Below, piece by piece: positions 51,721 to 62,284 of a DNA stretch of 64,000 bases (position 1 is the first letter of the stretch; each line of letters starts with the position of its first letter). The stretch is from Henricia sp. BOLD:AAB3569. Lineage: Eukaryota > Echinodermata > Asteroidea > Spinulosida > Echinasteridae. The stretch lies in contig JBBELK010000293.1 in the NCBI GenBank assembly GCA_037783545.1, forward strand, positions 1,302,001-1,366,000. Reading direction: 5' to 3'. The notes beneath the pieces are model-generated. The model was given only the letters and a program-made list of their open reading frames with translations. It did no database searches and was not told the origin of the DNA. The position numbers and the translations under genes are program-made.

Positions 51721-54700
51721 CTGTATTCTAGAGCAGATGTTTCAAGCTTCTGGAACAATGGGCACTTTTGTACTTAGGCACATTTTTGTATTTTTTTTTC
51801 AATTACTAAAACATATTTTGGCCAATTTTACTTAAACTCCATATAAGTTTCAGGCCTGTTGTCGGTTTATTCTTGGATGCCGATTTGGCACCGTCATATT
51901 TACACTGAGCAAAAATATAAACGCCCCCATGTAAATTATTTATGTAACATGAAATTTAATATATTTTGCAACACCTAAGGCTAATAAAAGTTTCAAAGTG
52001 TCACATGGGGCATTTATAATTTTGTTCAGTGTAGTTAGATGATAGCATTGCTGCAATTGTAGCAGTGTGGACAAACTAGCTAAAACAAACTGTCTTTTGT
52101 TTGGATCAAATCTGCTTTTATAAAATGCATTAAGTACATTCATAGCTCCACACATATTCCACTTGAAAATGGAGATTCATTTATTTTTGTTTGTTTTACT
52201 GTTCAGTGTTGGATATTTGGTTTCAAGTCTCGGCTCTAATTTCTAAGTACTATTTAACCGAGTTAAATTATAGATTTTTGTTCCCTTTCTTTCAGTCTGC
52301 GGCTGCTGTTCATATGCACCAACAATCATCTTAAGATTCGCTGGGAGAAGAAATCTGGCCAGTGTTGACCTAAAGTATAGGTAAGTCACAGTCTATTGTT
52401 CTGTTCATCTTTGCTGCAAATCCATACCGATGTAGGTTCGTCTTCACCATCCCGATCAACTCTGATTGGGAATGTAGCCTGCAGTGAATGTTGGTAAAAC
52501 GGAACACAAAACGCACACACCGCGTGCGTTCCACCGTTCCATGTTTTACCAACAATCGCCTGCAGTTTTTACAGTGACTACACTTTGGGGAAGATTCCAC
52601 ATTCAAGTATTTGCGGAAATGCTTCTCATCTTGTATTTTACTTGCTCCACACTTCAATTTCTCCAAAAGCATTGTTTATTTGTAAACTCTACCGTGCGTG
52701 AGGCAATCCACTATTGTAAACAAAATCAGATGTGAATCTTTATTTGTCAGCAAATTTCCAGTCGAACTCAAAAATTGTAAATTTATTTATGAATTCAGAA
52801 ACTATCCACATTTTAATTTTCTCTAAACTTGCAGAATTTTCTAATGATATATTTTCTTTAATTGTGACAGGTGACACATGTTGAAGATATCGAGTGGACT
52901 GAACCTACCACATAGTTCCTGAATCTAACAGTCAGTTCTCAAGTAATTCAATTAAGTATCAAAATATGACTAACAGTTTGTAAACATTGAATCAATTCCT
53001 AAGCACACAACTCTTCAGTGTCTCAAAAATGACTATCAGTTTGTAAACAAACCAAAACTTGCTCAATTTATTCTTTCAAAAAAAAGACCAACAGTTTATA
53101 AACATTGACTTGTACTAAATATTCTTGTCTTATTTAACAACCAATTGTATTTATTTCTCTTGTAGCATTGTTTAATGTACTTTAACAAATATAGTAAGTT
53201 GTTTGTAAACAATCTTATTTAAATAGTGTTATATAGTTAAAGTAACTTCCAAAGTCAAAATAAAAGTCACTGACAACAAAAGTTTCATTTGTCAACAAGT
53301 CTCATTTTATTCTGTACTCCAATAAGTAAACCAAGTAATATGTTCATTAACTTAATTTATGCAAGGTCCTAATTGCTATTGTCTTTACAGATAGGTTATG
53401 AGCCCTCAGCAGGGATTAAAAATCGAACAGGGGTTACCCCCTGTCCAATTTTTCTAATGTATTGAAATGGAGGTTTCCCTCTACCTGTTAAAGAAAACAT
53501 TAATAAAAATGGTGTACAAAGAAATGCAATTAAAATGGTTGATTAAACATCCACTGTAAAACAAGAAAATATAATTACAAACAACAATTTCAGTAAAAGG
53601 CAACATTTGTAACTTGGTAAATCACAATTAAGTCACAGATTGTCAGTAACGACGATAAGCTGAAAATTTACTTTCTCAAGTTTTCCGTCTACATACCCAA
53701 TTGACAAAACAATTTATTCCCGATTACGACGTACCAAAGACATGATTTGACAACTATTGCGTATTCCGTCTGGAACCGAACTGCTTGCTGCCTCGTGAGC
53801 TGCCATATCTGAAAAATAAAAATAATGCCATATCAACACATTTTACAATGGCTTTCGTTTCAAACTGAAAATTAAGTTTGTTAAAATTCTCGTTATACAA
53901 AAAAAGTGCGTTTTAGCTGGAAATTAAGTATAGGTTTTTTTTTACATGTGCTATCCAAAAAATAAATTTGAGTTTATGTGATCACTAGCGTTGACGAGAA
54001 AATTTCCAAAACTCGGCCCAAGCTATGGACAGACACATTTTCCTTAAATTACATAGGTTTTCTGAGAGCTGCCAACCCTCCCAGATTTTGCAACAGATTC
54101 TTCGGAAAATGGCTAATTTTGTAAGTCCTGACATGGATAAAAACCCTCTTGTATTGTCAATTAACAACCTTGGGGATTTTTACATGTGTTTGAGGTCACG
54201 GAATGAACCTGTTTTCCCAGATGTCTTCCCCAAAATCCAGGAGTGTTGGCAGCTCTGGTTTTCTACAGGTCTAAGTGATAATTGAGTACTAAATTCTTTC
54301 GTCATAAACCAGGTTATTTTAGTTAAACTTTGAAAATTTGTTTATTGTGTTTAGATGATTGCGCAAAGCACCCAGGAGTAAATGGGTACCTATACTGACA
54401 GTGAATGTTGATGCGTTTGCTGGAATAATGGCCAACATAAGTTCATGTTGTAACATGCAGTTTGTAATCGGCTGGAAAGAGCATAATGGAATGTCTGTAG
54501 CACAAGTTAAAAATAAGGAATTCAACTGACCTCCAATTTTAACCACTTCAGCAAGTAAATTCGGCACAAATATGCAAAAAGTAAAGTTTGTTTTAACCTT
54601 ACATGCCAAAAATAAGGGGAAAAAAAACATGGAACCTTCCGACTATTTACACAGATGAGTAGGTCAAGTCTGTACGATGTACTTATTCATGTAGCCTTTT

Positions 54701-54814
54701 CACAAATTCAACTTGATATGCACAGATTTCGTCTTCACGATGATATACGGATAAAAATACAATGCAATTTCTTCCATTAGCATAGTGCAGGTAATTTGCA
54801 GAATGAGTTATAAG

Positions 54815-55147
54815 TATCATGGCTGAGCAGTTTGGGTCATTCACTCACAAACTTCAGGTGGAAACACCCGAAGGTTGTGGTTTTCAGACTACTTGAGGTA
54901 TTTATGCCCTTGAGCAAGGCACTTGCTCCATCCTGTGGATAGGATGTAAAGCCCTACTGTAGGTCCAGTGTTGTGTAATGCACCTTAAAGATCCTAGAAT
55001 ATTCTTTTAGAAGAGAAGGGGAATTTTCCCCAGTGTCTCTGGCTTAGCCGCCACTCGCCGACCTAGCCTATACATGTATCAATATTGAGGTGGTTCCCGA
55101 TAGTTGTAAAACGCATTGAGATGTCAAGAGACATGAAATGCGCTATT
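54815..55147 (+). mobile_element. tRNA-derived SINE, decayed
   Basis: The tRNA head is hardly recognisable (GGCTGAGCAGTTTGGGTCAT). The body is clear: CCCTTGAGCAAGGCACTTGC, GGATGTAAAGCCCTACTGTA, GGTCCAGTGTTGTGTAATGC and a tail AAACGCATTGAGATGTCAAG. Same order as 30,624-30,900. It lies in the last intron of the - strand transcript. Confidence 0.85.
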
Positions 55148-57057
55148 ATTGAAGGATACCAGAAATTTGTGTACACTGATTTTGCCACCACTTTCTCAAG
55201 CAATGAATTTTAGTTATTTAACTTAGCTTTAAATTTTTCAAAACTAATGGTTTCCAAAAAAGGATTTTTTTCTCATATACATTGAACACGGATTTGGGTG
55301 AATTTATATATTGGAATCGATAGCTTATTCAATTCTAAGATATAATTCCCACTGACACTTCCGTCGCAAATGTTGCATTTCTGAGATAAATAAATGATAA
55401 AATTACTGCATAAAGTAATGCACAAAATGACGTGGTGAGCGGTCTGTGCGTAAGCGCGACAACAGAGGGCGCTGCGTGCAAGCAGGAATGGTTATCTTGT
55501 GCACTAACTGAAGGCAATTTTTGAATAAGAAAACGTGATTTTTCTACAGAAAAGCAACATTTGCGACAAAAGTGCAAGTGGGAAGTATATCTTAAAATTA
55601 CATTATGTGTTGATTCCAGAAAGGTAATTTCCTTAAAATCTTTGTTCAATGTATACGAAAAAAATACCCCAAAAAATGCAGTTTAGGCCAAACAAAATGA
55701 ATGGTGCGTTTACGGTAACGGCCTAAAATAAATCCAGGTAGGTAGGTAGGAAAATAATTTTATTTTGTCATTTTTTTTTACATTTCATCAGTTCATGCAT
55801 TTGCGGGTTGTTTTGCAGTGTTTGAAACTCACTATTAACACTATTAACCATGTTCATGTACAAGTGCAGAAAATGTTATGTTTGTTATTGCAAATAGTGC
55901 TCATCTAAAATTATCAACTTGAAAATTGGCAATAAAAAGTTTTAGGTCGGCAATTTGGCCTAAAAAATTCCAGGTAGGTCGGGTTACCGTAAACACACTA
56001 TTTATTTTGTTTGGCCTTATGTATGGATAAATGTTCAACTCTCAAGCCAAGTTTCTTAAATGTCACTGGCCACGTATTCCAATTTTGTTTTAGCTTTAAT
56101 ATTTGCAACAGGATTTAAATTTAGAGGTCAGTTTTTCCTTTAAAAAATTACGTGCTCAGGGCCAATTTTACTATGAAATGTTGATATCCAAACAGTCTAG
56201 TGTCATGTCTTCAATACCTTGGTTAATTCAAAAGGTTGTAGATGTGCCTTTGGGCAAGGCATTTTACCATAAATTGCCTCTCTCCACACAGAAAAATAGG
56301 GACCTACTTTAGTAGCGAATGTACTCCAGTACTGTTATCATTTTAAAACATCAAACTGAGAATTGCCCAGATATTCATGGTAAAATTGGCTCCAAGCACA
56401 AACAATACACCTTTAAAGTTTATACAATAGAGAATATGATACTTACATTTAAACTGGACCCTTGGCTGGTGATCAAAACCTGAGGAGAAAAGACAAAGTA
56501 TTGCTGTAAATGAAATAAATAAAAGGTTCCCGAAACCTTATACCGTGATCATTTAAAATGGCCTCATTTTGTTGAATTATTGTTTTGTAGTAATTTATTC
56601 CTATTTGTTCCTAATTTGTTCCTATGTGGATTAAATTAAAATTCTATACATTGACACCACCAGAGGTATTGGGTAGAAAATCTACAATTTCAAATAGGGA
56701 AAGATTACCATGCATAGAGACCCTGAGACCCCTTGCGCTAAACCTATTAGACAAATCTTTAAAAATTCTAAGTTTTTCCTTATAAATTCATTACACTTTC
56801 CCACCTAATTTTGCATTTTTATCATCAAACTAACATTTTTACAGGGTTTATATATCATAACAAGGGCAATCCTGGGTGTCCATGCATGGTAAACCCTGAA
56901 AGAGTTTGTGTTTTCAAGTTAAATGACACTTTCCACTTCAAAATAATTATGTTTCTTTTGCAGATTTGCACTTTTTTTGGGTTTACAGTTTATGTCATTG
57001 AAAATTACGTGGTGTATTAAGGAATGTACGTGACATTTTTACTATATCCACAGCACG
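55148..57057. other. no gene recognised apart from the 33-nt exon
   Basis: Intronic sequence of the - strand transcript. It contains words AGGCCAAACAAAATGAATGG and CTATTTATTTTGTTTGGCCT (about 55,685 and 56,010) that pair as ends of a 340-bp inverted-repeat element. It also holds an AACAGAGGGCGCTGCG segment. No conserved coding frame was seen. Confidence 0.5.
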
Positions 57058-59194
57058 GTTGTCGGACGCTTCGCCCCATTTCCACTTCGCCCCATGTCAG
57101 TTCGCCCCATACCACATCGCCCCATTACCACTTCGCCCCATTTCCACTTCGCCCCATCGCCACTTCGCCCCGTTACCACTTCGCCCCATCGCCACTTCGC
57201 CCCATCGCCACTTCGCCCTATCGCCATTTCGCCCCATCGCCACTTCGCCCCATTGCCACTTCGCCCCACCTATGCTATTTAGCCGGCAGTCATTAAAAAA
57301 AAGGAAAAGAGTAGGCCTTAACTTTATATTGTTGATGTCCCCCAACGTGGCGCGGCCCATAACGTGGCGGGCTTTACTTTCCGTTCTCTCTTGGCGCAAT
57401 AAACAATCTGTTGCACTTGGCATTAAATGGAAATAAAGTTCTCAAGTACCTTCATAAATTCCAAAACTAAAATACGGAGAAGAATCATTCAGTTACTAGA
57501 AATTCACCGGAATGTGAAGGCATCGCCGTTCGCTTTAGGTTGTCATGACACCATACACGGAAGCCTGTAATAGGCATTTCACATGAATAAAACCAGGCAT
57601 ACTGGCGTTGTGTACAGTGTTACAGTGTGTGCGTGCAAGTGGTCTTTGTGGGCCATCGTAGTAAGGCATCAAACCGTTTCAGCCAATCAGCGACGCGCTC
57701 CACGTTAGGCGACAGTCCGGGCGATTTCGGGAAAAAAGTGTTCATCGTTTTGTCCCGATTGTTTGTGTTATTTTGTACTTGTTGATGAGTCAAAATATTA
57801 AAGTATTACTTTTTCTTGGAGCCTATGAATTATACTACAAGGTGTGTAAGTTTCAACTAATTCTGCTAGGGGGTTTTGCTATAAGGTGAGCGGATTTCCA
57901 GTGAGTTGTCGAAGTGCGCCAAGTTAGGGGACATCACTATACAAACGACCTCACGTGTGCGGCGGGCTTTATTACGCAGTAGCATTGTTTCCTACGAAGA
58001 TGGCGTCTGTGAACGTGATCAATGGATTAAACGCTATAGAGTACGCGCACGCACACGCTGAACATGTTCCAGACACGCGCGCGTTGCTCGAAAATTGTAT
58101 GCAACTTGTGTTTTATAGGGCGTGTTTGTTTCACGACAGACCCGAATCCAGATCCCGAGTTATTTTACGCGCAGAATCTGGATCCGTCCGAAACAAACAC
58201 GCCCTTGGCTTAGAAATAATTGAGCTCGTGCCAATGACGTCATTTTGGGAGAAAAACAATGCCGCGTCGTTGTGGAAGCAATGTGCGTGCGCGTTGTGTG
58301 TGTCCATAGCGCGCGTAACGCGCTTTGCTGAGGCTCCCATTGGTGAACTAAACCGCGTTACGCCGACCAGAGACTCACACAACGCGCACGCACATTGCTT
58401 CCCTATTGCTTCCCACACAAATTGGCACATTTTTATGCTAAACGGCTTTCATGAAATTAGCCAACTGGCCCAAAGGTCAATAGGTCCAACAAGATTTAAT
58501 TTTCATCCAATTCGTTTTAAGCCGAATTTGAGTGCAGGTAATTAAAGCAAGACTTAAAATTGACATGTTTTTGTTTTGTTTTGTTTAGTTTGCAAGCAAT
58601 CGAAAAATAAAAATCTGAAATCCAATTTTAATCCGCTTGTTTTGCCCGTTTTCTAAACGTCCTGTACTGTAGGCCTATAGTGTTGTTAAAAAGTCATTCA
58701 GGAAAAAATACAAGAAAATCAAAATACCATCCTCGCCAGTTGAAATTTTCTCACTGCCAAATTCATATTTACACTGGGTTGTTATCGTGTCATATAGACT
58801 AAAGGAAAACAGTTTGCTAAAAGCTGTGAGAACTTGCCCTGACTGAATCATTCAAAAAGTGGATGCTAACAAATGAGACTTCACTTTCAAATGAGACCTC
58901 AACGAAAAAATCCACGAACGGTTAGTTATTAGACTATTTTCCTTCTTTTTTTTAACTGACTGCCGGCTAAATAGCATAGGTGGGGCGAAGTGGTGATGGG
59001 GCGAAGTGGCGATGGGGCGATGTGGTAATGGGGCGATGTGGCAATGGGGCGAAGTGGCAATGGGGCGAAGTGATATTGGGGCGAAGTGATATTGGGGCGA
59101 AGTGGCAATGGGGCGAAGTGGTAATGGGGCGATGTGGTATGGGGCGAACTGACATGGGGGGCGAAGTGGAAATGGGGCGAAGCGTCCGACAACC
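57058..59194. mobile_element. foldback transposon with 15-16 bp tandem repeats (TU-like)
   Basis: Inverted arms of about 220 bp begin GGTTGTCGGACGCTTCGCCC and end with the complement GGGCGAAGCGTCCGACAACC. Each arm is about thirteen tandem units of TTCGCCCCATCGCCAC type, then TATGCTATTTAGCCGGCAGT. CCACAGCAC lies directly outside both ends, which reads as a 9-bp target duplication. Sea urchin TU elements have this layout (long inverted repeats with about 15-bp tandem units, 8-bp duplications). The centre holds two further hairpins (58,119-58,204 and 58,276-58,402), an inner inverted repeat (57,336 / 57,935) and a 196-codon frame I do not believe. Confidence 0.9.
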
Positions 59195-59428
59195 CCACAG
59201 CACATTTGGGTAAGACATTTAGTTCAATACCTGCATTATTTTGACTTGAATAGTTTATCTCTCGCCAAAAAAGTGAAATTATTTTAAGAAAATATGATTT
59301 TTATTTGTTAGCATAAAATAAGGTTAATTTCAAGGGAAAAAGTAATGTTTGTAGACAGTCCATAGGATTTGTGCACAGCGTTGAAAGTGCAGGTATTGAA
59401 GTAACATTTTTCGCGAAATCCTTTCAAT

Positions 59429-59549
59429 TTAGCTAAGATAATCTCAGCTCTTGCTTTATCATTTTTCATTGGGATGTGGTCTTTTCACCAGTAGAAGACC
59501 ACATCCCAATGAAAAATGATAAAGCAAGAGCTGAGATTATCTTAGCTAA
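59429..59549. repeat. perfect 55-bp-arm hairpin, 11-bp loop
   Basis: The left arm 59,429-59,483 (TTAGCTAAGATAATCTCAGC to GGGATGTGGTCTT) is matched base for base by 59,495-59,549. It has no relative elsewhere in the window. If transcribed from either strand it would form a long dsRNA hairpin. It lies just upstream of the 32-nt exon of the - strand transcript. Confidence 0.95.
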
Positions 59550-59715
59550 TTTCAAGCAAGAATCACAAACCAGGTTTTCCCTCAAATCCACCCTGTTTTA
59601 GTACTAAACCCACGTGCCTCAAATTCTTAACAAAAATCTTTCAGGAAATCCTCGAGTGTTTTAACAAATCCGCAATTAGTTACCTGTTCCAAGAAGCCGC
59701 CGCGCCATATCCAGT

Positions 59716-60574
59716 CTGAAAGAGAAAACAACAGTTGCATTAGAAAGATTGTTAGGCCTACTTGATTCTTCATTCCCCACACCCTCCAAGAAAGGTCCCA
59801 CAGAAGTAGGTAAAAGACACGGAAACACTTTAATCTTCACTATTCTCACATAACGGTAAAACTGTTACAATCGTTTAGTATTATAAAGTCAGTTTACGTA
59901 CCTAAAAAAATACCAGCAGTGTAGATTGTGGAGGACGTCCCGTATCACCCAGCATCCTAACCGTCCGTCGGCAGTTCGTCTGTTGAAAAATTTGCCTGCT
60001 GCTTCCACGGTTCACTGCTTCGTCCGGAATGCGGTGGTTACGTAACCGAAGAATGGACAGGTAGGCTCCGATTCCAAAAAGGAGTCGCGATGTCACTCGC
60101 AATCGATTCCATTTTTCTTTCATGGGAAAACGATACTAAGTACATTTCGGGACCCATCGGCAGGCTATCACTGGGTATCGAATCTGGATAAAGGGAATCG
60201 ATTTCTTAAAAATTGGAATCGCGATTCCGACATCTTAGGATTTTTGTTTTATTTAGCGGGCCCTGCAGATCGCAAACAAAGGTGTTTGAATGCGCTATCT
60301 CTGTGGCTTATTACGTAATAACATAATAGGAATGGAATGACATGCAAATTAATAAACACATTGTTGCCTTTCCCAAATCTTAAAGATTTCTTTCAGATGG
60401 GACACAGGGGATGGGAGAGGCATGCAAAATAACTTCGGGCAGGCTTATAGAGCCTTTGCACGGCAGCCATGACAGGGGGCAATCACATTGTTACCAAGTG
60501 TCATGCATGAGTAGGTGCTTTGTGGTTCTATTGTTACATAATTTAAATAAGAAAACCTGCCCCCTGTCATGGCC
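59716..60574. other. no firm gene; weak - strand exon candidate ending at 59,902
   Basis: On the - strand a possible donor TTTTTTTAG|GTACGT lies at 59,902 after a CpG-containing stretch (59,930-60,060). It could be an alternative upstream exon of the - strand transcript, but its phase-0 frame ends in TAG at the junction. GAATCGATTTC / GCGATTCC words at 60,100-60,240 look like repeat remnants. Confidence 0.35.
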
Positions 60575-61045
60575 AGGACTCGGACTCGAGTCCAGGACTC
60601 GCCGGACTCGAGTCCAGGACTCGCCGGACTCGAGTCCAGGACTCGCCGGACTCGAGTCCAGGACTCGCCGGACTCGAGTCCAGGACTCGCCGGACTCGAG
60701 TCGAGGACTCGAGTCACAATTTTCGTAACTCGGGCTCGACTCGAGTCACATTGGAAAATGACTTGGACTCGGACTCGGACTCGACCATGCTGACTCGGAC
60801 TCGAACATGGTGACTCGTGACTCACGAGTCACATACAGGATTCTTGGGGAAAGAAACAGTCCGATGCGTGAATATGTACGTCATGAGTACGTCATCATTT
60901 CACATAATGTGTGAACGAAATATAGCAGGATTCAGTTTCATTAATTTGGCGAACAATTACCTAAGTGACTCGTGTAAGTGACTCGTGACTCAAGGAAAGT
61001 GACTAGTGACTAGTACTCGATATTTTGGCGACTCGACTACAACAC
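60575..61045. mobile_element. ACTCGAGTCC-word repeat element, copy 3
   Basis: Six tandem units of GGACTCGCCGGACTCGAGTCCA type, about 22 bp each (60,590-60,710), then CTCGGACTCGGACTCG and scattered GTGACTCGTGACTC to 61,030. The right end reads GGCGACTCGACTACAACACT. Strongly palindromic, no coding capacity. Confidence 0.85.
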
Positions 61046-61105
61046 TGCTAAGTTAATTTATCTCCTGTCAACGTCAGAAAGCTTCCAAAGCGAGATCGCC
61101 ATCAA

Positions 61106-61410
61106 GGTATGATCTATGGGTTCTGAGCAACATGTCCAGATATTTTGAAGAAAATATGAATCATAAAATGTTTGCCAAAAAATGATAAATTTCTAAAAAT
61201 TTGCCAAAAATTGTCTCAGAAATGTTTCCTAACGAAAATTTAGCCCTCTTGGAACCTATTTCTGCAGTTTTTCAAGCTAATTTTTTAAAAATGGAAATTG
61301 ACCAAAAATTTAAAACATTTCAAGGAATATCATCCGTGGGTTCTAAGGAACATTTCCTGTGGTTTTGCAGAAAATCTGATTCATAAAATTTTTGGCAAAA
61401 AAATGATAAA
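61106..61410. repeat. tandem duplication, offset about 215 bp
   Basis: TGGGTTCTGAGCAACATGTC ... TTGCCAAAAAATGATAAA at 61,117-61,190 recurs as TGGGTTCTAAGGAACATTTC ... TTGGCAAAAAAATGATAAA at 61,337-61,410. No coding content. Confidence 0.7.
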
Positions 61411-62214
61411 CTTCCTAGGCCTAAAGGGTTTTAGCATAAAATATAACATTTTTCAAACTGTCAAAATAATTATTTGTGTGTATCTGACCACCCTTGCAAC
61501 ATGACTAGGTAGGCGAGACATTCTAATCATTCAGTTCCCGCACGAGACACCATAAGCTTCCTGACTATTTTTTTACGGAATAATACTGGTGAAGAAAAAA
61601 CTTTGGCAATTATCAGGTTGAAATTTTCCAGTTTATTTCTCACTTTTTAAAAGAATCACATCAACATAGTTATGAATATAGTAGTTAATTTAACAATGAC
61701 AATTTCAATTTTTCCCAAAACCTCAAATTAGTTAAAATTTTGTAAAATAATACTTTTTAAAGAATTTTACACTGATTGGCATTAAAAACAAAAGACACCT
61801 TGCACATTTTATAGAGTTGTATTTGTTTAATTGTTTTAAAGTAAACCTTTAAAGTCAAACCTGCAATAAGCCAGTTAATGCCGGGATTATTTCAAACATG
61901 CCTGTCCGTACCCAGGCTTAATGCATAGTTCCAACCTGTCAATCAAGCCGAACCTGCGACCAATCACAACAGAGCTATCAGACGGCGCCCACAAAGGTCA
62001 AAGTGATGCAATCACCTGGTTATCACGCGATTTTCTGCCCATACAGTTTGTATGTTGTATGCGCCAGTGACCGGGTGAATTTTGGTTTCAATGTTGGGCG
62101 ATTCGCTGTTCAAAGGTAGGAAAGCGCATTTTTATGAAATATATGTCATCCCTGCATTACTAGCCCTTCGCACAGTGTGTGCTACGGTAACTGTCGACCT
62201 CAAAACATAAATAC
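61411..62214. other. no gene recognised
   Basis: AT-rich to 61,850, then a moderately CpG-containing stretch (61,900-62,210) that may belong to a promoter region for the exon candidate at 62,215-62,284. No repeat with definable ends. Confidence 0.4.
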
Positions 62215-62284
62215 CTTTGGGTTTTCTCCAATTAATCTGTGCTTTCCATGCCGAGTCCCGTTGCTTTGTACGTAGTCTCGCCAT
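62215..62284 (-). CDS. candidate first coding exon, unrecognised
   Basis: On the - strand, ATG at 62,284 in AAAAAAATGGCGAGACTACG (YY1-like AAAATGGCG context) opens MARLRTKQRDSAWKAQ and continues basic (WRKPK) to a donor CCCAAAG|GTATTT, phase 1. CCCCGCCCC lies 55 bp upstream. Joined to the 32-nt exon at 59,715 it would continue in an open frame to the end of the - strand transcript (about 83 codons), but that frame has no known motif. It could equally be a chance frame in a promoter region. Confidence 0.3.

Larger units (their letters stand above)
43906..53285 (+). ncRNA. spliced + strand transcript, five candidate exons, coding status unclear
   Basis: Exons bounded by good signals: 43,906-43,958 (donor GTGAGA), 48,742-48,830 (GTGAGT), 50,792-50,902 (GTATTG; acceptor CCTTTTATCAG), 52,296-52,380 (GTAAGT; acceptor CCCTTTCTTTCAG) and 52,871 to about 53,285, with AATAAA at 53,259. 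With all exons joined, every frame is broken. The longest starts at ATG 48,807 (MDTENTGKDQF...) and stops after about 57 codons. Skipping the 48,742 exon opens a 75-codon frame starting MTTACSTAKQ. I recognise no domain. It may be a long noncoding RNA or a small-peptide gene. The 5' end was not found, and no transcript evidence is available here. Confidence 0.5.
53288..59715 (-). ncRNA. spliced - strand transcript with very short exons; possible 3' end of a protein gene
   Basis: Exons on the - strand: 59,715-59,684 (32 nt; acceptor TTGTTTTCTCTTTCAG, donor GTAACT), 56,479-56,447 (33 nt; acceptor TTTTCTCCTCAG, donor GTAAGT) and 53,808 to about 53,288 (acceptor TTTTTATTTTTCAG), with AATAAA on this strand at 53,311-53,306. 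Joining the first and last exons directly gives TGYGAAASWNR then YGSSRGSKQFGSRRNTQ and stop. Such a Gly/Arg/Ser/Tyr tail is typical of RNA-binding proteins. Including the 33-nt exon puts a TGA in that frame. Two other frames stay open through all three exons but carry no recognisable motif. Upstream exons were not identified. Confidence 0.5.

Noticed and set aside
57024..57436. Overlapping open frames rich in His/Pro/Arg repeats (and the same at 58,852-59,218)
   Set aside because: They are translations of the TTCGCCCCAT tandem array in all frames; open frames arise because the unit contains no stop.
58119..58204. Hairpin (GGGCGTGTTTGTTTC / GAAACAAACACGCCC) as a microRNA precursor
   Set aside because: The loop is about 55 nt and it sits in a transposon centre beside a second hairpin of the same style; more likely nested inverted repeats.
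57955..58545. 196-codon + strand open frame
   Set aside because: It lies inside the foldback element and runs across two hairpins, so half of its residues are encoded by inverted copies. Composition is CpG-driven (His/Ala/Arg-rich) and no domain is recognisable. The AAGATGGCGTC context at 57,998 is noted but not enough.
60411..60825. Ser/Asp/Arg repeat frames of up to 126 codons
   Set aside because: Translations of the GGACTCGAGTCC tandem units; palindromic units stay open on both strands.
61081..61108. Possible 28-nt + strand micro-exon (AAAGCTTCCAAAGCGAGATC with good AG and GTATGA flanks)
   Set aside because: The downstream sequence is part of a tandem duplication, there are no neighbouring exons in phase, and the match to splice signals is easily chance at this size.
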